Source: Dokdonella_A sp044227025 (GTDB lineage: Bacteria; Pseudomonadota; Gammaproteobacteria; Xanthomonadales; Rhodanobacteraceae). From it: a stretch of DNA of 64,000 bases. Below the pieces are notes generated by a model that did not search any database, had not been told where the DNA came from, and was given only the letters and a program-made list of their open reading frames with translations. The DNA is taken from NCBI RefSeq assembly GCF_044227025.1, contig NZ_JBGAFX010000003.1, positions 186,001 through 250,000 of the forward strand, in the 5' to 3' direction. Position 1 is the first letter of the stretch; the number at the start of each line of letters is the position of its first letter. Positions 26,343-34,165 of the stretch are shown piece after piece. Position numbers and translations under genes: made by a program.

Positions 26343-26855
26343 ATGGCGAACAACAACGAACGTGAAAACAGCGATGGCTTCCTCGAGAAGCTGATCGCGG
26401 TCAACCGCGTGGCGAAGACCGTCAAGGGTGGTCGCCAGATGAGCTTCACGGCCCTGACCGTCGTTGGCGACGGCGATGGCCGCGTCGGCTTCGGATACGG
26501 CAAGGCGCGCGAAGTGCCGGTCGCGATCTCGAAGGCGATGGAACGCGCGCGCAAGGGCATGGTGAAGATCCAGCTCAACAACGGCACGCTGTTCCATGCG
26601 GTGAAGGCGAATCATGGCGCCGCGAAGGTGTTCATGCAGCCGGCTTCGGAAGGCACCGGCGTGATCGCCGGCGGCGCGATGCGCGCCGTGCTGGAAGTCG
26701 TCGGCGTCAAGAACGTCCTTGCCAAGGCGGTTGGTTCGCGCAACCCGATCAACCTAGTGCGCGCGACGATCAACGGTCTGCAGGCGATGGTTTCGCCCGA
26801 CCGCATCGCCTCCAAGCGCGGCAAGACGGTGGAAGAGGTGCTCGGCAATGGCTAA
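26343..26855 (+). CDS. rpsE: 30S ribosomal protein S5
   Basis: 170 aa (E. coli 167). It is an accuracy protein at the mRNA entry site with a double-stranded-RNA-binding-like N-terminal fold (about residues 15-80, LIAVNRVAKTVKGGRQMSF) and a C-terminal S5 fold (AGGAMRAVLEVVGVKNVLAK). The loop that gives spectinomycin resistance when altered is present and ordinary. The last 8 nt overlap rpmD. Confidence 0.99.
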   Translation: MANNNERENSDGFLEKLIAVNRVAKTVKGGRQMSFTALTVVGDGDGRVGFGYGKAREVPVAISKAMERARKGMVKIQLNNGTLFHAVKANHGAAKVFMQPASEGTGVIAGGAMRAVLEVVGVKNVLAKAVGSRNPINLVRATINGLQAMVSPDRIASKRGKTVEEVLGNG

Positions 26856-27054
26856 GACGACGACGAATGCAGGCAAGACGATCCGCGTCCGCCTGTTCAA
26901 GAGCATCAACGGCTGTCAGGGCCGCCACCGCACCAGCGTGCGCGCGCTCGGCCTGCGCAAGCTCAACGATGTGCGCGAACTGGTGGATTCTCCGTCGGTG
27001 CGCGGCCTGATCAACCAGGTCAACTATCTGGTCCGCATCGAGGAAGGCGCGTAA
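26848..27054 (+). CDS. rpmD: 50S ribosomal protein L30
   Basis: 68 aa, slightly longer than E. coli L30 (59), from a short N-terminal extension. The core KTIRVRLFKSINGCQGRHR and LGLRKLNDVRELVDSPSVRGL identify it. It overlaps rpsE by 8 nt. Its stop codon forms the loop of a perfect hairpin GGCGCG-TAA-CGCGCC. Confidence 0.97.
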   Translation: MAKTTTNAGKTIRVRLFKSINGCQGRHRTSVRALGLRKLNDVRELVDSPSVRGLINQVNYLVRIEEGA

Positions 27055-27091
27055 CGCGCCCCGGGGCATTGAACGGTTGTTCACTGCCCCG
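27046..27091 (+). other. Hairpins at the rpmD stop and in the rpmD-rplO spacer
   Basis: GGCGCG (27046-27051) and CGCGCC (27055-27060) enclose exactly the rpmD TAA stop. Directly after, CGGGGCA/TGCCCCG (27062-27068/27085-27091) encloses a nested GAAC/GTTC. The structures lie 30 nt before the rplO start and could affect coupling of rplO. Confidence 0.55.
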
Positions 27092-27120
27092 AACTAGCAA
27101 TCTTTCTGGAGTCGATTGAC

Positions 27121-27555
27121 ATGCGTCTCAACACACTCAAGCCCGCCGAAGGTGCCCGCAAGGATCGCGTCCGCGTCGGTCGCGGCATCGGTTCGGGCCT
27201 TGGCAAGACCGCGGGTCGCGGTCACAAGGGTCAGTTCGCGCGCTCCGGCAAGGGCAAGGTTAAGGCCGGTTTCGAAGGCGGCCAGATGCCGCTGCAGCGT
27301 CGCCTGCCGAAGGTCGGCTTCCGTTCCAAGAAGGCGCATCAAGTCGCCGAAGTGCTGCTGTACCAGCTCGACTCGCTGAAGGGCGACGTCGTCGATTTCG
27401 ACACGCTGAAGGCGGCGGGGCTGGTCGAGACGCGCGCCGAGCGCGTGAAGATCGTCAAGAAGGGCGAGATCAAGCGCGCGCTGAAGCTCAAGGGCGTGGC
27501 GGTCACCGCCGGCGCCAAGGCCGCGATCGAGGCTGCCGGCGGCAGCGTGGAGTAA
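27121..27555 (+). CDS. rplO: 50S ribosomal protein L15
   Basis: 144 aa, the E. coli length. It is a late-assembly protein with a long glycine-rich N-terminal extension: RVGRGIGSGLGKTAGRGHKG and FEGGQMPLQRRLPKVGF. SD CTGGAG. It precedes secY by 4 nt, the conserved order rpmD-rplO-secY. Confidence 0.99.
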   Translation: MRLNTLKPAEGARKDRVRVGRGIGSGLGKTAGRGHKGQFARSGKGKVKAGFEGGQMPLQRRLPKVGFRSKKAHQVAEVLLYQLDSLKGDVVDFDTLKAAGLVETRAERVKIVKKGEIKRALKLKGVAVTAGAKAAIEAAGGSVE

Positions 27556-27559
27556 GCGC

Positions 27560-28873
27560 GTGGCGTCTTCGCAGTCCAATCCGCTCGCCTCGCTCGGCAA
27601 GTTGACCGAACTCAAGCAGCGCCTGCTGTTCGTGGTCGGCGCGCTCATCGTGTACCGGCTTGGCTCATTCATCCCGTTGCCGGGCGTGAATTCGGGGGCG
27701 ATGGAAGACCTGCTGAAGAACGCAGGCGGCCTGCTCGACATGTTCAACATGTTCTCGGGCGGTGCGTTGAGCCGCATGTCGGTGTTCGCGCTCGGCGTGA
27801 TCCCGTACATTTCGGCGTCGATCATCGTGCAGATGTTCGCGTCGGTGATCCCGAGCTGGCAGCAGCTGCGCAAGGAAGGCGAGTCGGGGCGGCGCAAGCT
27901 GACCACCTATACCCGCATCGGCACGGTTGCGCTGGCACTGTTCCAGTCGTTCGGCGTCGCGACCATGCTGCAGGTGCAGCCCGGCATCGTGTATGCGCCG
28001 GGTCCGAGCTTCGTCCTCACGACGATTGTCGGGCTGACCGCCGGCACCATGTTCCTGATGTGGCTTGGCGAGCAGATCACCGAGCGTGGCGTCGGCAACG
28101 GCATTTCGCTGCTGATCTTCGCCGGTATCGTGGCGGGTCTGCCCGCCGCGGTCGTGCACACGCTCGGCATGGCACAGACCGGTGAAATGCCGATCCTGCG
28201 CGTACTGATCGTGTTCGCGCTGGTGCTCGCGGTGACCGCGTTCGTGGTGTTCATGGAGCGCGGCCAGCGTCGCATCACCGTGAACTACGCGCGCCGCCAG
28301 GGCGGTGCCGGCAAGGCGTACATGAACCAGAGTTCGCACCTGCCGCTGAAGATCAACATGGCGGGCGTGATTCCGCCGATCTTCGCGTCTTCGCTGCTGA
28401 TGTTCCCGGCGACGGCGGCGACCTGGTTCAACAATTCCAACGATATCCACTGGCTGCAGGTGTTGACCTCGTCGCTTGGCCCGGGCGAGCCGCTGCACAT
28501 GCTGCTGTACGCGCTCATGATCATCGTGTTCGCGTACTTCTACACGGCGTTGACGTTCAACTCGCAGGAAACCGCGGACAACCTCAAGCGCTCGGGTGCG
28601 TTGATTCCCGGCATGCGTCCGGGCAAGGCGACCGCCGACTACATCGATGGCGTGTTGACCCGCCTGACCGGCGCCGGCGCGCTGTACCTCGTCGCGGTTT
28701 GCCTGGTGCCGGACCTGCTCCGCAACGCATGGCACGTACCGTTCTATTTCGGTGGTACCTCGCTGTTGATCGTGGTGGTCGTGGTCATGGACTTCACCGC
28801 CCAGATCCAGGCCCACCTCGTTTCGCACCAGTACGAAAGTCTGCTCAAGAAGGCGAATCTGCGCGGCCGCTGA
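27560..28873 (+). CDS. secY: Preprotein translocase subunit SecY
   Basis: 437-aa channel subunit of the SecYEG translocon with about ten membrane spans (E. coli 443 aa). Seen are the first-span region YRLGSFIPLPGV, the plug-region neighbourhood LLDMFNMFSGGALSRMSVFALG, RITVNYARRQ in the ribosome- and SecA-binding loop, and SSHLPLKINMAGVIPPIFA. It starts with GTG 27560, four bases after rplO with SD GTGGAG inside rplO. No rpmJ (L36) lies between secY and rpsM. Confidence 0.98.
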   Translation: MASSQSNPLASLGKLTELKQRLLFVVGALIVYRLGSFIPLPGVNSGAMEDLLKNAGGLLDMFNMFSGGALSRMSVFALGVIPYISASIIVQMFASVIPSWQQLRKEGESGRRKLTTYTRIGTVALALFQSFGVATMLQVQPGIVYAPGPSFVLTTIVGLTAGTMFLMWLGEQITERGVGNGISLLIFAGIVAGLPAAVVHTLGMAQTGEMPILRVLIVFALVLAVTAFVVFMERGQRRITVNYARRQGGAGKAYMNQSSHLPLKINMAGVIPPIFASSLLMFPATAATWFNNSNDIHWLQVLTSSLGPGEPLHMLLYALMIIVFAYFYTALTFNSQETADNLKRSGALIPGMRPGKATADYIDGVLTRLTGAGALYLVAVCLVPDLLRNAWHVPFYFGGTSLLIVVVVVMDFTAQIQAHLVSHQYESLLKKANLRGR

Positions 28874-28935
28874 GCGTCCAAGGTCACAATTCGGGTCTTC
28901 CCGGGCGAGGGGTTCCCCGGCCGGGGCAATCCGGA

Positions 28936-28941
28936 TATAAT
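28936..28941 (+). promoter_or_regulatory. -10 element of a likely alpha-operon promoter
   Basis: TATAAT is a perfect -10. A 17-nt spacer upstream leads to TTCCCC (28913-28918), a weak -35. Initiation near 28949 would give a leader of about 40 nt before rpsM, in the 114-nt secY-rpsM spacer. In E. coli the rpsM leader holds a pseudoknot bound by S4; this leader is too short to judge by eye. Confidence 0.5.
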
Positions 28942-28987
28942 GTCAAGTTCTCTGCGCACTTAAGTAGTTTTTTGGAGATCATCAAGC

Positions 28988-29344
28988 ATGGCACGCATTG
29001 CGGGTGTCAATCTGCCGGTTCAGAAGCATGTCGTGATCGGCCTGCAGAGCATTTTCGGCGTCGGACGTTCGCGTTCGAAAAAGGTCTGCGTGGAAGCGGG
29101 TGTCAACCCGACCGCCAAGATCAAGGACCTGACCGAGGCCGAGGTCGACAAGCTGCGCCATGCGATCGCGAAGTTCACGGTCGAAGGCGACCTGCGTCGC
29201 GAGGTCGGCATGTCGATCAAGCGTCTGATCGACCTCGGCACGTATCGCGGCCTGCGCCATCGCCGCGGTCTGCCGCTGCGCGGCCAGCGTACGCGCACCA
29301 ACGCACGCACCCGCAAGGGCCCGCGTCGCGCCATCAAGAAGTAG
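28988..29344 (+). CDS. rpsM: 30S ribosomal protein S13
   Basis: 118 aa (E. coli 118). It binds the 30S head and bridges to the 50S. Starts MARIAGVNLPVQKHVVIGLQ and ends with the tRNA-contacting tail RGLPLRGQRTRTNARTRKG. SD TTTGGAG. First gene of the alpha operon (rpsM-rpsK-rpsD-rpoA-rplQ), after a perfect TATAAT. Confidence 0.99.
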   Translation: MARIAGVNLPVQKHVVIGLQSIFGVGRSRSKKVCVEAGVNPTAKIKDLTEAEVDKLRHAIAKFTVEGDLRREVGMSIKRLIDLGTYRGLRHRRGLPLRGQRTRTNARTRKGPRRAIKK

Positions 29345-29351
29345 GCTGAAG

Positions 29352-29459
29352 AGTCCGGCCAGGATTGCCGATCTTGCCGGTCAGGACGACCGTAGAGCAT
29401 TTCGTTGAATAGCCCGGCCAGGATGGCCGGGCTGCCCGGTCAGGATGGCCGTAAGCATT
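29352..29459 (+). repeat. Two tandem ~50-nt repeats between rpsM and rpsK
   Basis: Copy A (29352-29401) and copy B (29411-29459) share CCGGCCAGGAT, CCGGTCAGGA and AGCATT in order, with a 9-nt gap. Copy B carries a perfect 9-bp hairpin GCCCGGCCA-GGA-TGGCCGGGC (29412-29432); copy A is degenerate. The pair makes up nearly the whole 135-nt spacer. Confidence 0.75.
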
Positions 29460-29479
29460 ACTGAGGACACCCCGGACCC

Positions 29480-29872
29480 ATGAACAAGCCGGTTGCAGTC
29501 AAACCGAAGAAGAAGACCAAGCGTGTCGTGACGGATGCCGTCGCCCACGTGCAGGCTTCGTTCAACAACACGATCGTCACGATCACCGACCGTCAGGGCA
29601 ACGCGCTTTCCTGGGCGACGTCCGGCGGTGCCGGGTTCCGTGGCTCGCGCAAGTCGACGCCGTTCGCGGCGCAGGTTGCCGCCGACAAGGCCGCGCGCGT
29701 TGCCGCGGACTACGGCGTGAAGACCGTGGAAGTTCGCATCAAGGGCCCGGGCCCGGGCCGCGAGTCCGCCGTTCGCTCGCTGAACAATGCGGGCTTCAAG
29801 GTCACCAACATCATTGACGTGACGCCGATCCCGCACAACGGGTGTCGTCCGCCGAAGAAGCGGCGCGTCTAG
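29480..29872 (+). CDS. rpsK: 30S ribosomal protein S11
   Basis: 130 aa (E. coli 129). It forms the 30S platform with S18 and S21 at the mRNA exit. Seen are VAHVQASFNNTIVTITDRQG, ALSWATSGGAGFRGSRKSTP and the C-terminal DVTPIPHNGCRPPKKRRV. The N-terminus is lysine-rich. Preceded by the tandem repeat spacer and followed by a two-hairpin spacer. Confidence 0.99.
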   Translation: MNKPVAVKPKKKTKRVVTDAVAHVQASFNNTIVTITDRQGNALSWATSGGAGFRGSRKSTPFAAQVAADKAARVAADYGVKTVEVRIKGPGPGRESAVRSLNNAGFKVTNIIDVTPIPHNGCRPPKKRRV

Positions 29873-29873
29873 T

Positions 29874-29921
29874 GCGATCGTTCCTGATCGCTACGATCAA
29901 AAACCGGCCGTCCGCGGCCGG
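29874..29921 (+). repeat. Two-hairpin element upstream of rpsD
   Basis: GCGATC-GTTCCT-GATCGC (29874-29891) and then a perfect CCGGCCG-TCCG-CGGCCGG (29904-29921), followed by ACTTTTCAA. It matches the element upstream of tuf in order and spacing. The string GCCGGACTTTTCAA (29917-29930) also occurs at 14359-14372 before fusA. It ends 23 nt before the rpsD ATG. Confidence 0.65.
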
Positions 29922-29944
29922 ACTTTTCAAATAGAGACTCACAC

Positions 29945-30577
29945 ATGGCTCGTTATATTGGACCTACCTGCAAGCTCGCGCGTCGCGAAGGCGCCGACCT
30001 CAGCCTCAAGAGCCCGGCGCGTGCGCTCGACTCGAAGTGCAAGCTCGAGCAGAAGCCCGGCCAGCACGGCGCCGGCGGTGCGAAGCGTGGTCGTCTTTCC
30101 GACTATGGCGTGCAGTTGCGCGAGAAGCAGAAGGTCAAGCGCATTTACGGCTTGCTTGAACGCCAGTTCCACACGTACTACCAGAAGGCCTCGGGCCAGA
30201 AGGGAAATACCGGCGAGAACCTGCTGCGCATGCTCGAGTCGCGTCTGGACAACGTCGTGTACCGCATGGGTTTCGCGGTCACGCGTGCCGCTGCGCGCCA
30301 GCTGGTTTCGCATGCGTCCGTCCGCGTCAATGGCAAGAAGGTGAACCTGCCGTCCTACCAGGTGCGCCCGGGTGACGAGGTTGCGCTGAGCGAGCGCGCC
30401 AAGAGCCAGCTGCGCGTGCAGGAGTCGCTGACGGTGTCGCAGGAAATGGATCTGGCCCCGTCGTGGGTCGAGGTCGATGCGAAGAAGGCGAGCGGCCTGT
30501 TCAAGGCGCTGCCGGAGCGTTCCGATCTGCCGTCGGACATCAACGAAAGCCTGATCATCGAGCTCTACTCGAAGTAA
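29945..30577 (+). CDS. rpsD: 30S ribosomal protein S4
   Basis: 210 aa (E. coli 206). It is a primary 16S-binding protein, an rRNA antitermination factor, and in E. coli the repressor of the alpha operon. N-terminal region GPTCKLARREGADLSLKSP without zinc cysteine pairs. The S4 RNA-binding domain is ESRLDNVVYRMGFAVTRAAARQLVSH (about residues 98-123). C-terminal EVDAKKASGLFKALPERSDL. Preceded by two hairpins in the 72-nt spacer. Confidence 0.99.
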   Translation: MARYIGPTCKLARREGADLSLKSPARALDSKCKLEQKPGQHGAGGAKRGRLSDYGVQLREKQKVKRIYGLLERQFHTYYQKASGQKGNTGENLLRMLESRLDNVVYRMGFAVTRAAARQLVSHASVRVNGKKVNLPSYQVRPGDEVALSERAKSQLRVQESLTVSQEMDLAPSWVEVDAKKASGLFKALPERSDLPSDINESLIIELYSK

Positions 30578-30653
30578 GAAGGCCGGGGCCAACCCGGTCT
30601 TCCGCGGCAAACCATCACTTGGAGTCCGCAGGGATTCCTGGAGTCAAGTTCTT

Positions 30654-31652
30654 ATGGCGGGATCGTCCACCAACGTGCTGCGTCCGCGCGGCATTCAAGT
30701 CGAACGCATCGGTACCGACCGCGCCAAGGTCGTCGTCGAACCGCTGGAGCGTGGCTTCGGCCACACTCTCGGCAACGCGCTGCGTCGCGTGCTGTTGTCG
30801 TCCATCCCCGGCAGCGCGATCACGGAAGTCGAGATCGACGGCGTGCTGCACGAGTACACCACGCTCGAGGGTCTGCAGGAGGACGTGATCGAAGTCCTGC
30901 TGAACCTCAAGGACGTGGCGATCCGCATGCACGGCCAGGACGAGACGACCCTCACGCTCAGCAAGAAGGGCAAGGGTATCGTCGTCGCGGGTGACATCAA
31001 GGTCGACCACTCGGTCGAGATCGTCAACCCGGACCATGTAATCTGCCACCTGACCAAGGACATCGCGCTCAACATGCGCCTGAAGATCGTGCGCGGCGTC
31101 GGCTATCAGCCGGCCACTGCGCGCCGTCTGCCGGACGAGGAAGCGCGTCCGATCGGTCGCCTGCAGCTGGATGCCTCGTTCTGCCCGGTGCGTCGCGTTG
31201 CCTACAACGTCGAAAGCGCCCGCCTTGAACAGCGCACCGATCTCGACAAGCTCGTTCTCGACGTGGAGACGAACGGCGCGATCGATGCCGAGGAAGCCGT
31301 GCGCAAGGCAGCCGAGATCCTGCAGGACCAGATCAGCGTGTTCGGCGACTTCGCGCGTCGCGAGGCGACCGATGCGAAGAGCGACAAGAGCGGCGTCGAC
31401 CCGGTGCTGCTGCGCCCCATCGACGACCTCGAGCTGACCGTGCGTTCGGCGAATTGCCTCAAGGCCGAGAGCATCTACTACATCGGCGACCTCGTGCAGA
31501 AGACCGAAGTCGAGCTGCTGAAGACGCCGAACCTCGGCAAGAAGTCGCTGACCGAGATCAAGGACGTGCTGTACCAGCGTGGCCTGCAGCTCGGCATGAA
31601 GCTCGAAAGCTGGCCGCCGCCGGGCCTCGTGCACGGCATGCAGTTGGGTTGA
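30654..31652 (+). CDS. rpoA: DNA-directed RNA polymerase subunit alpha
   Basis: 332 aa (E. coli 329). The N-terminal assembly domain has ERGFGHTLGNALRRVLLSSI (about residues 31-50). A flexible linker is followed by the C-terminal domain LELTVRSANCLKAESIYYIG, where R264 corresponds to E. coli R265, which binds UP elements and activators. It lies in the alpha operon, 76 nt after rpsD. A 9-bp hairpin begins 10 nt after the stop. Confidence 0.99.
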   Translation: MAGSSTNVLRPRGIQVERIGTDRAKVVVEPLERGFGHTLGNALRRVLLSSIPGSAITEVEIDGVLHEYTTLEGLQEDVIEVLLNLKDVAIRMHGQDETTLTLSKKGKGIVVAGDIKVDHSVEIVNPDHVICHLTKDIALNMRLKIVRGVGYQPATARRLPDEEARPIGRLQLDASFCPVRRVAYNVESARLEQRTDLDKLVLDVETNGAIDAEEAVRKAAEILQDQISVFGDFARREATDAKSDKSGVDPVLLRPIDDLELTVRSANCLKAESIYYIGDLVQKTEVELLKTPNLGKKSLTEIKDVLYQRGLQLGMKLESWPPPGLVHGMQLG

Positions 31653-31661
31653 TGGCTTGCT

Positions 31662-31830
31662 CCCGCGATCACCTTGATCGCGGGGCATGACGATTGCCGG
31701 CAGGTTTGTGCGCAAGCGCCCTTGCCGGAGATCGAGAGCGACCAGTCATGGTCGCGCTGCAAGGACAACAAGCCCGGTGGCATGAGGGCATATAAGCGGG
31801 CAACCGCGGGATGCCGATCCTTCGATCGGC
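31662..31830 (+). repeat. Three GATC-type hairpins between rpoA and rplQ
   Basis: The 211-nt spacer contains CCCGCGATC-ACCTT-GATCGCGGG (31662-31684), GCGACC-AGTCAT-GGTCGC (31738-31755) and GCCGATC-CTTC-GATCGGC followed by TTCTC (31813-31830). All are perfect stems of 6-9 bp. The first and last share the GCGATC/GATCGC theme seen upstream of tuf and rpsD. No gene and no clear promoter is seen. Confidence 0.65.
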
Positions 31831-31863
31831 TTCTCATAACAATCAGATACCGAGGTATTCACC

Positions 31864-32253
31864 ATGCGTCACCAGAAGTCCGGTCGCAAGTTCAACCGCA
31901 CGAGCAGCCATCGCGAAGCGATGTTCAAGAACATGGCTGCCTCGCTGTTCAAGCACGAGCTCATCCGCACCACCCTGCCCAAGGCGAAGGAACTGCGCCG
32001 CGTTGCCGAGCCGCTGATCACGCTGGCCAAGGTCGATGGCGTCGCGAATCGCCGCCTTGCATTTGCGCGCCTGCGCGACAAACAGGCGGTCGGCAAGCTG
32101 TTCGTCGAGCTCGGACCGCGTTACCGCGAGCGCAAGGGTGGCTATCTGCGCCTGCTCAAGTGCGGTTTCCGCGCCGGCGACAATGCACCGATGGCGTACG
32201 TCGAGCTGGTCGACCGCCCGCGTAGCGACGCCGGCGACCAGGCCGCGGATTGA
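31864..32253 (+). CDS. rplQ: 50S ribosomal protein L17
   Basis: 129 aa (E. coli 127). It sits at the bottom of the 50S near the exit tunnel. Seen are MRHQKSGRKFNRTSSHREAM, NMAASLFKHELIRTTLPKAKEL and the C-terminal GFRAGDNAPMAYVELVDRP. Last gene of the alpha operon, followed after 29 nt by a strong intrinsic terminator. Confidence 0.99.
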   Translation: MRHQKSGRKFNRTSSHREAMFKNMAASLFKHELIRTTLPKAKELRRVAEPLITLAKVDGVANRRLAFARLRDKQAVGKLFVELGPRYRERKGGYLRLLKCGFRAGDNAPMAYVELVDRPRSDAGDQAAD

Positions 32254-32282
32254 TCGCGCGCCTGCCAGGCAATCCCGAACAA

Positions 32283-32304
32283 CCCCGGCGTGTCCGGGGT
32301 TTTT
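32283..32304 (+). terminator. Intrinsic terminator of the alpha operon
   Basis: CCCCGG-CGTGT-CCGGGG (32283-32299) followed by TTTTT (32300-32304) and TCGTTTT. It lies within the upstream extension of the next open frame, which argues that the next gene starts after it. Confidence 0.9.
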
Positions 32305-32330
32305 CGTTTTCGGGAGGCGCCGACTCGCGC

Positions 32331-33518
32331 TTGGCGGTGTTGCTCGGCATCCCTCTCGGCATCCTGTACGTGCTCGGCATCCTGTCGCTGCGTACGAAGA
32401 CTCCATTCACCGATGAAGCGGATCATTTCGGGCAGATCGCGTTGTTCCTTCGCGATCGCTGGCAACCTTGGCCGTCGCTGACGACGATTCCCGGCTACCA
32501 CGTGGTCTCGGCGCTGCTGCTGCGCCTGTCCGGCAGCGCATCGCTCGATGCGGCGCGCCTCATCGGCGCGGCCTGGGGCCTGCTCGCGATCGCGGGCTTC
32601 CACGCGTTGCGGCGACAACTGTGGCCCGGTACGCAAACGCTGGGTACCGCCCAGTTCGCGTTGCTGCCGATCCTGGCACCGCTGTATTTCCTCGTCTACA
32701 CCGACGTGGCGGCGCTCGCGTTGCTGCTGTGGGCAAGCTGGGCGGCAGTCGCGCGCCGTTCCTGGCTGTCGGCCATGCTGCTGACGCTGCTCGTTGGCGT
32801 GCGACAGCACGAAATCGTCTGGATTGGCCTAGTCGCGCCGCTGGCCGTGTGGTCGTCGTCGCAAGTGCAGCCCGGATCGGCTGTGCGTATCGTGATGCGC
32901 TACCTGCTTCCCGCCGCCTGCTTCGTGGCGTTCTGGATCTGGAACGGTTCGATCTCGCTCTCGCACGAGCAGTCCGGGTTGCATCCGGACTTGAGTCTGC
33001 ACGCAGGCAATCTTTTCGTCGCGGCACTGGTGGCAGGACTGCTCCTGCCATTGCACGCGTTGGCCGGCTTCGCCGCGTTCATTGCGCGCGCGCGCCGGGC
33101 ACCGTGGCTCGCGCTGGTGCCGGTCGCGCTGGCGTGCGCGTTCTGGTTCGGCTTGCGCGCCGACAATCTCTACAACACCGCGTTCCCGTCGTACTACCTC
33201 CACAATGGACTCGTCGCCGTGCTGGAGCCTCGTGGCGCACCGCGGGCGCTGGCTGCTGGCATCTTCGCGGTGTCTTGCTGCGGTCTGGCGCAAATGCGCC
33301 TGCGGCCACCGGTCGGCTGGCTGTTGTGGCCGGTCGCAGCGCTGTTTCTTGGCGCGTCCTGGCTGGTCGAATTGCGCTACGCATTGGTGCCGCTCGCGCT
33401 CTGGCTCGCCCTGCGCGAACCGATGCGCGCGAGGATCGAGTATGCGACGCTGGCACTTTGGGCGCTGCTTGCTGTCTGGATCTGCCATGCGACCGCGACG
33501 CATCGTCTGTTCCTATGA
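32331..33518 (+). CDS. ALG10-like multi-spanning membrane protein, putative GT-C glycosyltransferase
   Basis: About 395 aa, mostly hydrophobic, with roughly ten spans. An acidic motif TDEADHFGQ (about residues 27-35) lies in the first periplasmic loop, followed by a proline turn (LTTIPGYHVVSA), then YTDVAAL, VGVRQHEIVWIG and LRADNLYNTAFPSYYLHNG. These resemble in kind and order the DE.FH, RQTNI and GDRSNH-type motifs of eukaryotic ALG10, a dolichyl-P-glucose glucosyltransferase, so a GT-C enzyme using a lipid-linked sugar is plausible. The start is uncertain: the frame opens at TTG 32250, but an intrinsic terminator lies inside that extension, so TTG 32331 (GGGAGG about 13 nt upstream) or GTG 32337 is preferred. 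Substrate unknown. Confidence 0.55.
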   Translation: MAVLLGIPLGILYVLGILSLRTKTPFTDEADHFGQIALFLRDRWQPWPSLTTIPGYHVVSALLLRLSGSASLDAARLIGAAWGLLAIAGFHALRRQLWPGTQTLGTAQFALLPILAPLYFLVYTDVAALALLLWASWAAVARRSWLSAMLLTLLVGVRQHEIVWIGLVAPLAVWSSSQVQPGSAVRIVMRYLLPAACFVAFWIWNGSISLSHEQSGLHPDLSLHAGNLFVAALVAGLLLPLHALAGFAAFIARARRAPWLALVPVALACAFWFGLRADNLYNTAFPSYYLHNGLVAVLEPRGAPRALAAGIFAVSCCGLAQMRLRPPVGWLLWPVAALFLGASWLVELRYALVPLALWLALREPMRARIEYATLALWALLAVWICHATATHRLFL

Positions 33519-33558
33519 CGCCACCGGTCGCCGTCCATCGAAATGCCACGGAGTACGC

Positions 33559-34077
33559 ATGAATCCGAACCCGTTCTGCTGGCCGTTCCGCGCGCAGTAC
33601 CTTGCCGGCGGTGCAGCCTGTGTCGCCTTGCTCGCCTACGCCTTCTTCGAGCAGTTCCAGATGGGCGTCGAGCCATGCCCGCTGTGCATCTTCCAGCGCC
33701 TTGCGTTCATCGTGATGGCGCTGTTCTTCTTCATCGCGGCGATGCATGGACCGCGTAGTGGTGGCCGACGCGTCTACGCGTCACTGGTCGCCGCCGCCGC
33801 CGCGGTCGGCGCGGGCATTGCGGCCTACCACCTGCGCGTGCAGCAACTCGGTCCAGATCCGACCGCTGGTTGCACGCCAGGGTGGAACTACATGATCGAG
33901 AACTACTCGTTCCGTTACGCCTGGGCGAAAACGGTCCAGAACGCGTTCACCGGTCACGCCGATTGCGCCGACATCAACTGGAGCTTCCTCGGACTTTCGA
34001 TGCCGGGCTGGACCTTGATCTGCTTCGTCCTGCTCGGGGCGGGCGCGCTGTGGGCGGGTTTCCGTCGGCGCGCGTGA
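33559..34077 (+). CDS. dsbB: Disulfide bond formation protein DsbB
   Basis: 172-aa inner-membrane quinone reductase that reoxidises DsbA. Four membrane helices; the first periplasmic loop has the redox pair in PCPLC (C40, C43) and the second has C105 and C136 (GCTPGW and ADCADINW), matching E. coli C41/C44 and C104/C130. ATG 33559 gives the family N-terminus; the open frame before it is a shadow of the previous gene. It lies 40 nt after the ALG10-like gene. No dsbA is in the window. Confidence 0.95.
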   Translation: MNPNPFCWPFRAQYLAGGAACVALLAYAFFEQFQMGVEPCPLCIFQRLAFIVMALFFFIAAMHGPRSGGRRVYASLVAAAAAVGAGIAAYHLRVQQLGPDPTAGCTPGWNYMIENYSFRYAWAKTVQNAFTGHADCADINWSFLGLSMPGWTLICFVLLGAGALWAGFRRRA

Positions 34078-34165
34078 CCATCGCGGCTTATAACCGGGGC
34101 GCCGTATGACATGCAGCCCGGCTGTGGCATGATCGTTTTCCGCAACGCAGCAAACGGTTTTTGCC

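Noticed and set aside
28988..31652. Alpha operon as a site of horizontal insertion because of its repeat-rich spacers
   Set aside because: Gene order, lengths and codon use are normal; only the spacers carry palindromes, which are shared with other operons in the window.
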